Notes: generated from the letters alone by a model not told the origin. DNA of 7,478 nucleotides from Firmicutes bacterium UBA3906 (GCA_002391555.1 DGFG01000109.1:1-7478), one strand, 5' to 3'. Positions 1-6,540 are shown, counted from the stretch's first letter. Translations and numbers: made by a program.

Positions 1-1604
1 TAGCCATAGGAGAGCACTTGTCTATTTCCTGGAACAAGGATACTACATACAGGATCAACTTTAAGAATGATTTATTGGGTGATGGAATAGACTATCACAA
101 AGCTCTTAATATACTAAAACCCTTCTTTGAAAGTGAAGAGATAAAAAAGCTTGTACATGATGCAAAAAGCTGGATTCTTGAGCTTGCAAAAGAGGGAATA
201 GCAATAAAAGGTATAAGTTTTGACACTATGATTGGAGCCTATCTTTTGGATCCCACCAAGAGCAAGTACGAGCCTGACCGGCTTTTATATGACTATACAG
301 GTATAGATACTAGTATTATAGACGGGGCTGACCTACTGCTACTGGCAGAGGCTATTTTAAGTAAGCTGAAAGAGCTAGATATGGAGGACCTGTACTATAA
401 AATAGAACACCCTCTTATAGAGGTATTAGCTGATATGGAGCTTACAGGCTTTAAGCTAGACAGGGAAAGATTAAGGGAACTGGATTTGTATTTTACTAAA
501 GAGCAGTCAAGGCTAACAGATGAAATCACCAGCCTAGCTGGGCAAGATTTTAATCTAAACTCCCCTAAACAATTAGGTGAGATACTATTTGAAAAGCTAG
601 GTTTGCCAGTACAAAAGAAGACAAAGACAGGCTATTCTACCAACATAGATGTTCTAGAGGCTTTACAAGGAATACACCCTATCATTGAAAAAATCATTGA
701 ATATAGGCAGGTAGCAAAAATCAAATCTACTTATGTAGATGGCCTCATACCCTTGATTAGTAGCAAGGATGATAGAATTCACTCAAGCTTTAATCAGACC
801 GTAACTGCTACAGGTAGAATAAGTAGCACAGATCCTAATCTTCAAAACATACCAGTGAAACTTGAGACTGGTCGAAGGATAAGACAGGCTTTTATCTCAA
901 GTGGACCTGATTATACTTTAGTGGCTGCAGACTATTCGCAAATTGAACTCAGAGTGCTTGCTCATATATCAGCAGACCCCACACTAATTGATTCATTTGT
1001 GAAAAGGCAGGACATACATAGGCGGACAGCTGCTGAGATATTTAATGTGCCAATGAGCAAGGTAACAGACGAGCAGAGGGAGAGGGCCAAGGCTGTTAAC
1101 TTTGGAATTATTTATGGTATTAGTGATTTTGGCCTGTCTAGAAATCTAAAAATATCTAGAGAAGAAGCCAAACACTATATAGATAGTTATCTTGACAGGT
1201 ATCCAAAGATAAAAGAATACATGGAGCAGATAGTTGAGTTTGGTAAAACTAATGGTTACGTAAAAACCCTCTACAATAGAAGACGTAACCTACCTGAACT
1301 TATGTCTAGAAACTATAATACTAGATCTTTTGGTGAGAGAATAGCTCTTAACATGCCAATACAAGGGACAGCAGCAGATATAATAAAGCTATCTATGATA
1401 AGTGTATATAATGAGCTTAAATCTAAAGGACTACAGTCAAAGCTTATACTACAGGTACATGACGAATTGATTATAGATGCCTACAAACCAGAGCTGGATA
1501 TTGTTATTGAGCTTTTAAAGAGCAAAATGGAAAATGTAGTTGACCTAAGTGTACCCCTGATAGTAGAGATAGCAACAGCCGATAATTGGTACGATACGAA
1601 ATAG
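1..1604 (+). CDS. polA: DNA polymerase I, 3' part (exonuclease-like and polymerase domains)
   Basis: This is the C-terminal part, about 533 residues, of DNA polymerase I, which fills gaps in repair and removes Okazaki primers. The frame is open to the left edge, so the TTG at 18 is internal and not a start. About 350 N-terminal residues, including the 5' nuclease domain, lie outside. Polymerase motifs are intact: TGRISSTDPNLQNIP (from 810), motif A DYSQIELR (catalytic Asp at 930), the O-helix with Lys 1089, Phe 1101 and Tyr 1113, and motif C HDE (1458-1466). Phe at the O-helix position matches E. coli F762, the residue linked to discrimination against dideoxynucleotides. The visible 3'-5' exonuclease region looks dead. 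Where E. coli has NLKYD the sequence reads HDAKSW (156-173), and the YxxxD motif is replaced by a stretch reading IIDGAD (315-332). This is usual in Bacillota. The stop codon overlaps the coaE ribosome binding site. Confidence 0.97.
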   Translation, partial: AIGEHLSISWNKDTTYRINFKNDLLGDGIDYHKALNILKPFFESEEIKKLVHDAKSWILELAKEGIAIKGISFDTMIGAYLLDPTKSKYEPDRLLYDYTGIDTSIIDGADLLLLAEAILSKLKELDMEDLYYKIEHPLIEVLADMELTGFKLDRERLRELDLYFTKEQSRLTDEITSLAGQDFNLNSPKQLGEILFEKLGLPVQKKTKTGYSTNIDVLEALQGIHPIIEKIIEYRQVAKIKSTYVDGLIPLISSKDDRIHSSFNQTVTATGRISSTDPNLQNIPVKLETGRRIRQAFISSGPDYTLVAADYSQIELRVLAHISADPTLIDSFVKRQDIHRRTAAEIFNVPMSKVTDEQRERAKAVNFGIIYGISDFGLSRNLKISREEAKHYIDSYLDRYPKIKEYMEQIVEFGKTNGYVKTLYNRRRNLPELMSRNYNTRSFGERIALNMPIQGTAADIIKLSMISVYNELKSKGLQSKLILQVHDELIIDAYKPELDIVIELLKSKMENVVDLSVPLIVEIATADNWYDTK

Positions 1605-1612
1605 GTGATTTT

Positions 1613-2224
1613 GTGAAGATAATTGGCCTAACTGGTGGCATAGCTACGGGAAAATCAACTGTATCTAAAATAATAAGGGAAAACAATATTCCAATAATTG
1701 ATGCTGACAAAATCTACAAAGACTTGTCCCAAAAAGGAAACAGCATATGGAGAGCTATATATAATAGTTTTGGCCAGGACTATATAAAGGAAAATGGTGA
1801 AATTGATAAAAAGGCCCTGTCAAGCTTGATTTTTGATGACCCAAAGCAGCGGGAAAAACTAAATGCAATAACTCACCCCATAATAAAGGATGAGACAATC
1901 AAACAGATTAAGCAATTTGAGAATGAGGGAAAACACAGGCTCCTATTTTTAGATGTACCCTTACTTTTCGAAGCAGGCTGGGATATGATGGTTGATGAGA
2001 CGTGGGTAGTGACTATACCCTATAAAGCCCAGCTACAAAGACTTATGGACAGGGATAATTGTAGTAAAGATACTGCACAAAAGCGGATAAGGAGCCAAAT
2101 GAGCTTGGATGAGAAAGTAAAAAGAGCAGATATAGTAATAGATAATTCAGGTTCAATAAGGGATACTAGAAAGCAGGTATTAAAACATTTAGGGAGGCTT
2201 ATTAAAGGGGTTGAAAATCTATAG
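1613..2224 (+). CDS. coaE: Dephospho-CoA kinase
   Basis: CoaE phosphorylates the 3'-OH of the ribose of dephospho-CoA with ATP, the last step of cytoplasmic coenzyme A synthesis. The protein has 203 residues, the normal family length. It starts with the P-loop GGIATGKST (residues 8-16), then has DAD (30-32), a THPII segment, DVPLLFE and a lid-region RIRSQM, all characteristic of the family. I chose the GTG at 1613 because the P-loop then sits 5-8 residues from the N-terminus as in homologues, and AGGTGA (1603-1608) lies just upstream across the polA stop. The longer TTG start at 1586 would add nine residues inside polA. The gap to polA is 8 nt, so the two are surely cotranscribed. polA-coaE is a common pair in Bacillota. 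Confidence 0.96.
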   Translation: MKIIGLTGGIATGKSTVSKIIRENNIPIIDADKIYKDLSQKGNSIWRAIYNSFGQDYIKENGEIDKKALSSLIFDDPKQREKLNAITHPIIKDETIKQIKQFENEGKHRLLFLDVPLLFEAGWDMMVDETWVVTIPYKAQLQRLMDRDNCSKDTAQKRIRSQMSLDEKVKRADIVIDNSGSIRDTRKQVLKHLGRLIKGVENL

Positions 2225-2795
2225 ATTTAAGAAAAAGAAAATATATTACTTAATCAGTCTTCTTGCTATAATAATGATATTGGCTATACTCTTTAGCCAA
2301 AGTAGCTGGTATAAAAAGTATAAATATCCCCTAAAGTATGTAGAATATATTCAGAAGTATTCAAAGGAATACTCTGTAGAAGCCCACCTTGTAGCCTCAA
2401 TTATTTGGGTTGAAAGCAAGTTTGAAAAAGGGGCTGTATCCCACAAGGATGCTAGGGGACTGATGCAACTTGTCCCTGCAACAGCAAGCTGGACTGCAGA
2501 CAAGATCGAACTTAGTCCATTTGATGATACTATGCTTTTTGATCCTGAGGTAAACATTAGACTGGGTTGCTGGTATCTAGGATACTTAAGGAGACAGTTT
2601 CCAGAAGACATAGAATTGGTCTTAGCCTCCTATAACGGTGGTATAGGCAACGTAAAAAAGTGGCTAGCTAATAAAAATTATAGTAAAGATGGTCTAAGCC
2701 TCGACTACATTCCTTTTAATGAAACAAGAAATTATGTAGCTACTGTAATAAAGACCATGGAAATTTATAAAAATTTGTATCCCAGCTTAGTGTAA
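2211..2795 (+). CDS. Membrane-anchored lytic transglycosylase (SLT family 1)
   Basis: A predicted peptidoglycan lytic transglycosylase of 194 residues. It would cleave the MurNAc-GlcNAc bond to leave 1,6-anhydroMurNAc, acting outside the cell. A basic N-terminus (KKKK at 7-10) precedes one membrane segment at about 11-29, then a short linker and the SLT domain from about 40 to the end. The domain shows the WVESKF motif with the likely catalytic Glu68, SHKDARGLMQLVPATA (77-92) and ASYNGG (139-144), in the order seen in Slt70-like enzymes. The TTG start overlaps the end of coaE by 14 nt. Nearby purine-rich stretches are AGGGAGG (2191-2197, rather far) and AAAGGGG immediately adjacent, so translation is probably coupled to coaE. 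No other start fits ahead of the membrane segment. A small single-domain enzyme of this type next to coaE is common in clostridia. Confidence 0.92.
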   Translation: MKIYRFKKKKIYYLISLLAIIMILAILFSQSSWYKKYKYPLKYVEYIQKYSKEYSVEAHLVASIIWVESKFEKGAVSHKDARGLMQLVPATASWTADKIELSPFDDTMLFDPEVNIRLGCWYLGYLRRQFPEDIELVLASYNGGIGNVKKWLANKNYSKDGLSLDYIPFNETRNYVATVIKTMEIYKNLYPSLV

Positions 2796-2817
2796 AGATA
2801 TAGAAAGGTAATTAAAT

Positions 2818-4521
2818 ATGAAAAGGTTTTTTATATTTATCCTAGTGCTTGTTAATATATTCTTACTTGTAGCATGTGATTTATCACAACCTGCTGAGCC
2901 AAGTCCAAGTGGCAATGACCAGAATATTGACAATACCAATAAAGAAGTAAAGCCACAGGAGGGTGGACAGTTAAGGATCCCTGTACAGGGATTAGAGTCT
3001 TGGAACCCCTTAATAGCCAAAACTACAGACTCTGTAAATTTCCTGAGCCTAATCTATGAAGGATTAGTTGGATATGATAGTGACCTTAAAAAAATCCCTA
3101 AGCTTGCATCTGACTGGCAGGTATCAGAGGATGGGAGACTTTGGACCTTTAATATTAGAAAAGATGCAAAATGGCATGATGGTACAAGCATTACTGCAGA
3201 GGATGTTATTTTTACCTATAATATATTAAAAGAAGGAGTCTTAAACTCAGTTTATCAATATAATATTTTTGATAATGATAATATTCTAGAGATAGGACTA
3301 AAAAACAATGACAAGTATAGCCTTTTTGTAAGGCTGGCTGAGCCATCATCAAAGCTACTTGATATATTTACATTTCCTGTAATATCAAAGGATTATTATG
3401 AATCAGTAGAAAATATAATAAAGATCCAAAAGGACTTGACTAAAGCACCACTTGGTACTGGACCCTATAAGGTAGCAGAAGAATACTTTAGTGAAGACCA
3501 AGAATCTATCATTTTAGTTCGTAATGAGGACTGGTGGGGTAGGAGACCTTATATAGATAAAATCATAGGAAAAATATACACCAATAAAGAAGAAGCTAGA
3601 AAAGCATTTATACAGGGAGAGCTAGACCTTGTTGACACAATGATAGTTTATGTAAATAATAAGTCTGTAGAAGAGGATACAAAGCTATATAGGTTTATGA
3701 CCAATTACTACGAATTTCTTGGCTTAAATAGTGAAAGTGAACTCATAAAAGACCCCAAGATTAGAAAGGCTTTGGCCTATGCAATAGATAGAAGGGAGAT
3801 TATCTCCAAGGTTTACTTAAATAATGCGCAGACAGTGGATGTACCTATTCCATCAAACCATTGGCTATATGATAATGCCTACAGGCTTTATGATTATGAT
3901 ATAGATAGGGCTAAGAGACTTTTAAAAGAAGCTGGTTGGCAGGACTTAGATGGTGATGGCATTCTTGACAAAACAGTTGATAACCAAAAGATAGAGCTCA
4001 AGATCAAGCTTGTTAGCAACAGTGGCAATGACCTTAGAAGGGATGTACTTAGTTTAATTAAAAGTCACCTTGAATTAGTTGGCTTCAAGGTAGAAACACA
4101 GATAGCTGATATGGAGACAATTGCAAAAGACCTTTTAGCTACTAATCAGTTTGACGCCTTGCTAACAGGATATTATTTAGACAATGCCCTTGATCTAAGT
4201 TTTGCTTTTCATTCTAGGGAAATAGTAGAAATAGATGATATAGAGGACTTAGATGAGATAGATAGTATACCTAACAACTTTATTAAATATAGAAATAGTG
4301 AACTAGACTCATTACTAGACTTAGCAAGTCATTCCTATGATTTAAATGAACTATCTGCTGTATATCAAAATATCCAAGACCATATGACTAGAGAATTACC
4401 TATTATAAGTCTATACTTTCGGACAGGGTCCTTACTTGTAAATCCTAAGCTATATGGTATTGACAAACCAAGCCAGCTTTCACTTTACAGGAATATAGAA
4501 GAGTGGTTTATAGCTGAATAA
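2818..4521 (+). CDS. ABC transporter substrate-binding lipoprotein, family 5 (oligopeptide/nickel type)
   Basis: An extracytoplasmic solute receptor of 567 residues, a normal length for the DppA/OppA/NikA class. Residues 1-19 are a lipoprotein signal ending in the lipobox LVAC with Cys20 as the lipidated residue. A Pro/Asn/Gln-rich tether (21-50) follows. The family 5 fold includes the signature LASDWQVSEDGRLWTF onward to AEDVIFTYN (about 96-135), GTGPYKV (213-219) and IRKALAYAIDRREII. A loop DLDGDGILDK (376-385) resembles a calcium-binding EF-hand loop and recurs in this family. ATG at 2818 has AGAAAGG (2802-2808) at 9-nt spacing. It lies 22 nt after the transglycosylase, so it is probably in the same operon. 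No permease or ATPase gene adjoins it, so it must use components encoded elsewhere or has another role. The ligand cannot be told from sequence; peptide is the default guess. Confidence 0.93.
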   Translation: MKRFFIFILVLVNIFLLVACDLSQPAEPSPSGNDQNIDNTNKEVKPQEGGQLRIPVQGLESWNPLIAKTTDSVNFLSLIYEGLVGYDSDLKKIPKLASDWQVSEDGRLWTFNIRKDAKWHDGTSITAEDVIFTYNILKEGVLNSVYQYNIFDNDNILEIGLKNNDKYSLFVRLAEPSSKLLDIFTFPVISKDYYESVENIIKIQKDLTKAPLGTGPYKVAEEYFSEDQESIILVRNEDWWGRRPYIDKIIGKIYTNKEEARKAFIQGELDLVDTMIVYVNNKSVEEDTKLYRFMTNYYEFLGLNSESELIKDPKIRKALAYAIDRREIISKVYLNNAQTVDVPIPSNHWLYDNAYRLYDYDIDRAKRLLKEAGWQDLDGDGILDKTVDNQKIELKIKLVSNSGNDLRRDVLSLIKSHLELVGFKVETQIADMETIAKDLLATNQFDALLTGYYLDNALDLSFAFHSREIVEIDDIEDLDEIDSIPNNFIKYRNSELDSLLDLASHSYDLNELSAVYQNIQDHMTRELPIISLYFRTGSLLVNPKLYGIDKPSQLSLYRNIEEWFIAE

Positions 4522-4527
4522 TCCTTG

Positions 4528-4556
4528 TTGACAAGTCAGTAATAGATAGCTATAAT
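4528..4556 (+). promoter_or_regulatory. Consensus sigma-70 (SigA) promoter of the tRNA-Leu gene
   Basis: TTGACA (4528-4533) and TATAAT (4551-4556) match both consensus hexamers exactly, with the ideal 17-nt spacer. Transcription should start near 4563, leaving about 24 nt of leader for RNase P to remove before the tRNA 5' end at 4588. The -35 box begins six bases after the stop codon of the upstream lipoprotein gene. Such a strong promoter fits a stable RNA gene. Confidence 0.9.
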
Positions 4557-4587
4557 ATTTGTTGTGGCATTCACAGGTAAAGGATAT

Positions 4588-4673
4588 GCGGAAGTGGCGG
4601 AACTGGCAGACGCGCTATCTTGAGGGGGTAGTGGGCATCGCTCGTGCGGGTTCGATTCCCGCCTTCCGCACCA
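4588..4673 (+). tRNA. tRNA-Leu, anticodon GAG
   Basis: An 86-nt class II tRNA. The acceptor stem GCGGAAG (4588-4594) pairs perfectly with CTTCCGC (4663-4669). The discriminator is A4670 and CCA is encoded at 4671-4673. The anticodon stem CTATC/GGTAG (4615-4619, 4627-4631, one G-U pair) closes a 7-nt loop with anticodon GAG at 4622-4624, which reads CUC and CUU leucine codons. The long variable arm (4632-4645) contains a GGGC/GCTC stem, as expected for leucine tRNAs. The T-arm is GCGGG-TTCGATT-CCCGC (4646-4662). It has its own promoter and terminator and stands alone. Confidence 0.97.
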
Positions 4674-4676
4674 GCT

Positions 4677-4725
4677 AAAGGGCTGTTTATGAGGATTTAG
4701 ACTCGTAGATGGCCTTTTTGTTTTT
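4677..4725 (+). terminator. Strong rho-independent terminator after tRNA-Leu
   Basis: Bases 4677-4693 pair without a gap with 4702-4718. The 17-bp stem includes five G-U pairs, and the loop has 8 nt. A T-rich tract with two runs of five T (to 4725) follows. It starts three bases after the encoded CCA. Since no terminator lies between the substrate-binding protein gene and the tRNA, it probably also ends readthrough from the polA-coaE operon. Confidence 0.9.
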
Positions 4726-4979
4726 CACAATCATATAATCATTAAGCAAATCAAAAGTCTAGCTACTTATACTCTACATTGCCAGTATCTGCAAAGGGAT
4801 AAAACAAAAAAACAGATTCCCAAACGAAACAATGATTATAGAGGCAATATCCTTAAGAAGAACATAGGCAAGTATAAGATTAAAATAGTTGAGCTAAAAT
4901 CCCTATCTAGACTCTACGGATAGTTTATAGCTATTGCTAATTATATCTGTTATATTAATTATTATGGAGGTGAACCTAT
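4726..4979 (+). other. Intergenic spacer upstream of the HTH regulator gene
   Basis: About 250 nt with no recognisable gene. Near its right end is an inverted repeat TAGC-TATT-GCTA (4928-4939), just ahead of an AT-rich stretch whose best -10-like hexamer is TATATT (4951-4956). The matching -35 position (4928-4933) is poor and falls on the repeat itself, so this would be a weak or regulated promoter, possibly autorepressed; that is inference only. The ribosome binding site GGAGGTGA (4966-4973) is strong. Frame 1 is free of stops from 4693 to 4920 but has no ATG, GTG or TTG start and no recognisable product, so I do not call a gene. Confidence 0.5.
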
Positions 4980-5564
4980 ATGGACCGTGAGAAAGTTGGT
5001 AACTTAATCAAGCAACTAAGGACTGAAAAAAGACTAACCCAGTTACAATTAGCAGAACTTTTGAATGTTAGCGATAAAACCATATCAAAATGGGAAAGAG
5101 GTTTGGGTTGTCCTGATGTGTCCATGCTTCCAGAGCTATCGAAAATATTCTCAGTAAGCCTTGAGAGTATTTTTGCAGGAAAGATAGAGACAAAAGACTT
5201 AGAAGGAGCTAATATGAGAAAATTAAAGTTATACGTATGTCCAACGTGCAGCAACCTATTAACAAGTACATCTGACGCTTCAATTGCTTGCTGCGGGAAG
5301 AAATTGCAGCCCTTAGAGCCTCAAGAAGCAAGTTGTTCAGACAGCTTAAATGTAGATATTATAGACAATGAATTTTACATCACAAGTAAGCATGTGATGG
5401 AAAAATCCCATTATATCACCTTTCTTGCTTTAATTACTTCAGATAGTATAATGCTTAAAAAGCTCTATCCTGAATGGGATTTACAAACCCATCTGCCTCG
5501 CTATGGTCGTGGCGTCCTTTTATGGCATTGTAATAAACATGGCCTTTTTTATCAAAAGATTTAG
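4980..5564 (+). CDS. XRE-family regulator fused to a desulfoferrodoxin-like iron domain
   Basis: A 194-residue protein with two recognisable parts. Residues 4-66 form an XRE/Cro-type helix-turn-helix: LTQLQLAELLNVSDKTISKW (19-38) followed by ERG and PDVSMLPELSKIF. After a short linker, 83-194 resembles desulfoferrodoxin. YVCPTCSN...ACCGKKLQPL places Cys87, Cys90, Cys104 and Cys105 like the four Cys of the desulforedoxin-type Fe(S-Cys)4 site. KHVMEKSHYI (His138, His144) and CNKHGLF (Cys184, His187) match the second, superoxide-reductase-like iron site. The first His of that site is missing: there is no His between 106 and 137, although Cys119, His171 and His183 are nearby. Inferred role: iron- or redox-responsive transcription factor, rather than an enzyme. 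ATG at 4980 has an excellent GGAGGTGA site 6 nt away. Related fusions, as I recall, occur in clostridia, but I know of no characterised one. Target genes are unknown; itself and the downstream tauE/rnf genes are candidates by position. Confidence 0.85.
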   Translation: MDREKVGNLIKQLRTEKRLTQLQLAELLNVSDKTISKWERGLGCPDVSMLPELSKIFSVSLESIFAGKIETKDLEGANMRKLKLYVCPTCSNLLTSTSDASIACCGKKLQPLEPQEASCSDSLNVDIIDNEFYITSKHVMEKSHYITFLALITSDSIMLKKLYPEWDLQTHLPRYGRGVLLWHCNKHGLFYQKI

Positions 5565-5584
5565 CCATCTATCTGGCGCTTTTT
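5564..5584 (+). terminator. Weak hairpin and T-tract at the regulator stop codon
   Basis: GCCA (5564-5567) and TGGC (5574-5577) form a 4-bp stem with a 6-nt loop, followed by GC and five T (5580-5584). Outer pairing of AAAAG (5554-5558) with CTTTT (5579-5583) across an unequal internal loop could extend it. It is weak; the stronger terminator downstream probably does the main work. Confidence 0.35.
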
Positions 5585-5642
5585 GAAAGTTTAGCTAGGA
5601 CAGTGCAATCATACTATAGCGACTGGTAAACTCAGCCTATAT

Positions 5643-5699
5643 ACCCGCCTAAATACCCTTATGAATAAAGTAAAGGTTTTTTGGCGGGTTTATTTATTG
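5643..5699 (+). terminator. Rho-independent terminator downstream of the regulator gene
   Basis: ACCCGCC (5643-5649) pairs perfectly with GGCGGGT (5683-5689). An inner helix (5655-5661 with 5671-5677, one mismatch) makes a long imperfect hairpin, followed by TTTATTTATT. The T-tract is only on the plus strand side, so it acts on rightward transcripts. It isolates the regulator gene from the tauE pair. Confidence 0.78.
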
Positions 5700-5785
5700 C
5701 TAAATTCATAGAATTTTAATCATAAACAAGCAAATCATAAGTAGTAGTTAAGGGTTTAAGTAAGATATTAGAAACTAGTCAGGAT

Positions 5786-6163
5786 TTGATTAAAATTAAT
5801 ACTAATAGCAATAACAATAAACTTAAACTACTAGCTATAGGTGCAGTAGTAGGATTTTGCAATGGTCTTTTTGGAGCAGGAGGTGGAATTATTGCTGTTC
5901 CAGCAATGGTTCATTTTCTAAAATTAAAGGAGCATGATGCCCATTCAACTGCAATTTCTATTATTTTACCATTGACTATTGTAAGCACCTTTATATATTT
6001 CAAAAATGGCCATATTGATACGAGTATTATCCTTAAGGTAGGCGCTGGTGAAACAATAGGTGCCCTGTTAGGTGCATTCCTATTACATCGTATATCATCT
6101 AAATATTTGAGAAAAGCTTTTGCGATATTTATTATCATTACTGCAATTAGGATGGTGGTCTGA
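5786..6163 (+). CDS. TauE/SafE (TSUP) family permease, N-terminal half-length protein
   Basis: A 125-residue membrane protein matching one half of the TauE/SafE anion exporter family, whose usual members have about 240-270 residues in two homologous four-helix halves. A polar N-terminus rich in Asn and Lys leads to the hallmark FGAGGGIIAVP (29-39) in the first helix, then HAHSTAISIILPLTIV, GETIGALLGAFLLH and a final hydrophobic helix ending RMVV. The family exports sulfite, sulfoacetate or other organosulfur anions; the substrate here is unknown. The start is uncertain. TTG at 5786 is the only common start codon ahead of the first helix, but AGGA (5781-5784) is almost touching it, a poor spacing. 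The frame is open back to 5741. No convincing promoter is visible upstream. It is followed in the same frame, after TGA, by the second half. Confidence 0.85.
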   Translation: MIKINTNSNNNKLKLLAIGAVVGFCNGLFGAGGGIIAVPAMVHFLKLKEHDAHSTAISIILPLTIVSTFIYFKNGHIDTSIILKVGAGETIGALLGAFLLHRISSKYLRKAFAIFIIITAIRMVV

Positions 6164-6517
6164 CTGCTTTTATTTATAATCGGCTTATTAGCAGGGGTTA
6201 TAGGTGGCATGGGGATTGGCGGTGGAGCAATACTAATACCTGGACTGGTTTTTTTGGCTAATGTACCCCAGCATATAGCACAGGGAACTAACCTAGTAGC
6301 CTTTATTCCAGCTGCCTTTGTAGCCTTGATTATTCATATCAAAAACAAATATGTTAAGTTCAAAATTGCCATTTATATAATAATATCAGGCCTTATTAGT
6401 GCATTATTAGGATCAAAGCTAGCTGTACATGTAGATTCGGCCATGCTTAGAAGGTTGTTTGGTATATTTCTCCTAGTGATGGGTTTGTATGAGTTATTTA
6501 GAAAGGAAAGTACCTAA
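6164..6517 (+). CDS. TauE/SafE (TSUP) family permease, C-terminal half-length protein
   Basis: The second TSUP half, 117 residues if it begins right after the preceding TGA. It shows MGIGGGAILIPGLVF (16-30), PQHIAQGTNLVAFIPAAFVALIIH, a helix with SALLGSKLAVH and the end LRRLFGIFLLVMGLYELF, matching the C-terminal repeat of the exporter family. The start is unclear. ATG at 6209 would remove the first half of the first membrane helix, which continues upstream as LLLFIIGLLAGVIGG. The only other plausible start is CTG at 6164, directly behind the stop, with GGTGG (6154-6158) five bases ahead. I prefer that or translational coupling. The two halves probably assemble as a heterodimer equal to one full transporter. 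A nonsense mutation in a once fused gene is the main alternative. Confidence 0.75.
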   Translation: MLLFIIGLLAGVIGGMGIGGGAILIPGLVFLANVPQHIAQGTNLVAFIPAAFVALIIHIKNKYVKFKIAIYIIISGLISALLGSKLAVHVDSAMLRRLFGIFLLVMGLYELFRKEST

Positions 6518-6540
6518 GTCTGATTAAAGCTATAATATGA

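Noticed and set aside
18..20. TTG as the start codon of the first reading frame.
   Set aside because: The frame is open to base 1 and the upstream codons continue plausible PolA sequence; no PolA starts inside the exonuclease-like domain.
1586..1588. TTG start for coaE, adding nine residues.
   Set aside because: It lies inside polA without a ribosome binding site, and the extra residues precede the conserved N-terminal MKIIGLTGG of the family.
4524..4535. CTTG-TTGA-CAAG hairpin after the lipoprotein gene as a terminator.
   Set aside because: Only a 4-bp stem with no T-tract; it coincides with the -35 box of the tRNA promoter.
4744..5742. Near-identical 15-mers AAGCAAATCAAAAGT (4744-4758) and AAGCAAATCATAAGT (5728-5742), each downstream of a terminator.
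   Set aside because: One mismatch in 15 AT-rich bases with no symmetry or further copies; likely chance, and not enough to call a repeat or operator.
6161..6195. The TGA between the tauE halves as a selenocysteine codon, with a hairpin CTGCT/AGCAG (6164-6168 with AGCAG near 6190) just downstream.
   Set aside because: The hairpin has a large unequal internal loop and no recognisable SECIS apical motif. The position is a linker between membrane repeats, not a conserved Cys or redox site. Two half-length genes explain it more simply.
5911..6210. Minus-strand frame opposite the first tauE half, and similar minus-strand frames at 1504-1710, 2351-2611, 2787-3020 and 4976-5254.
   Set aside because: Each is a shadow of a well-supported plus-strand gene, without a ribosome binding site or recognisable protein.
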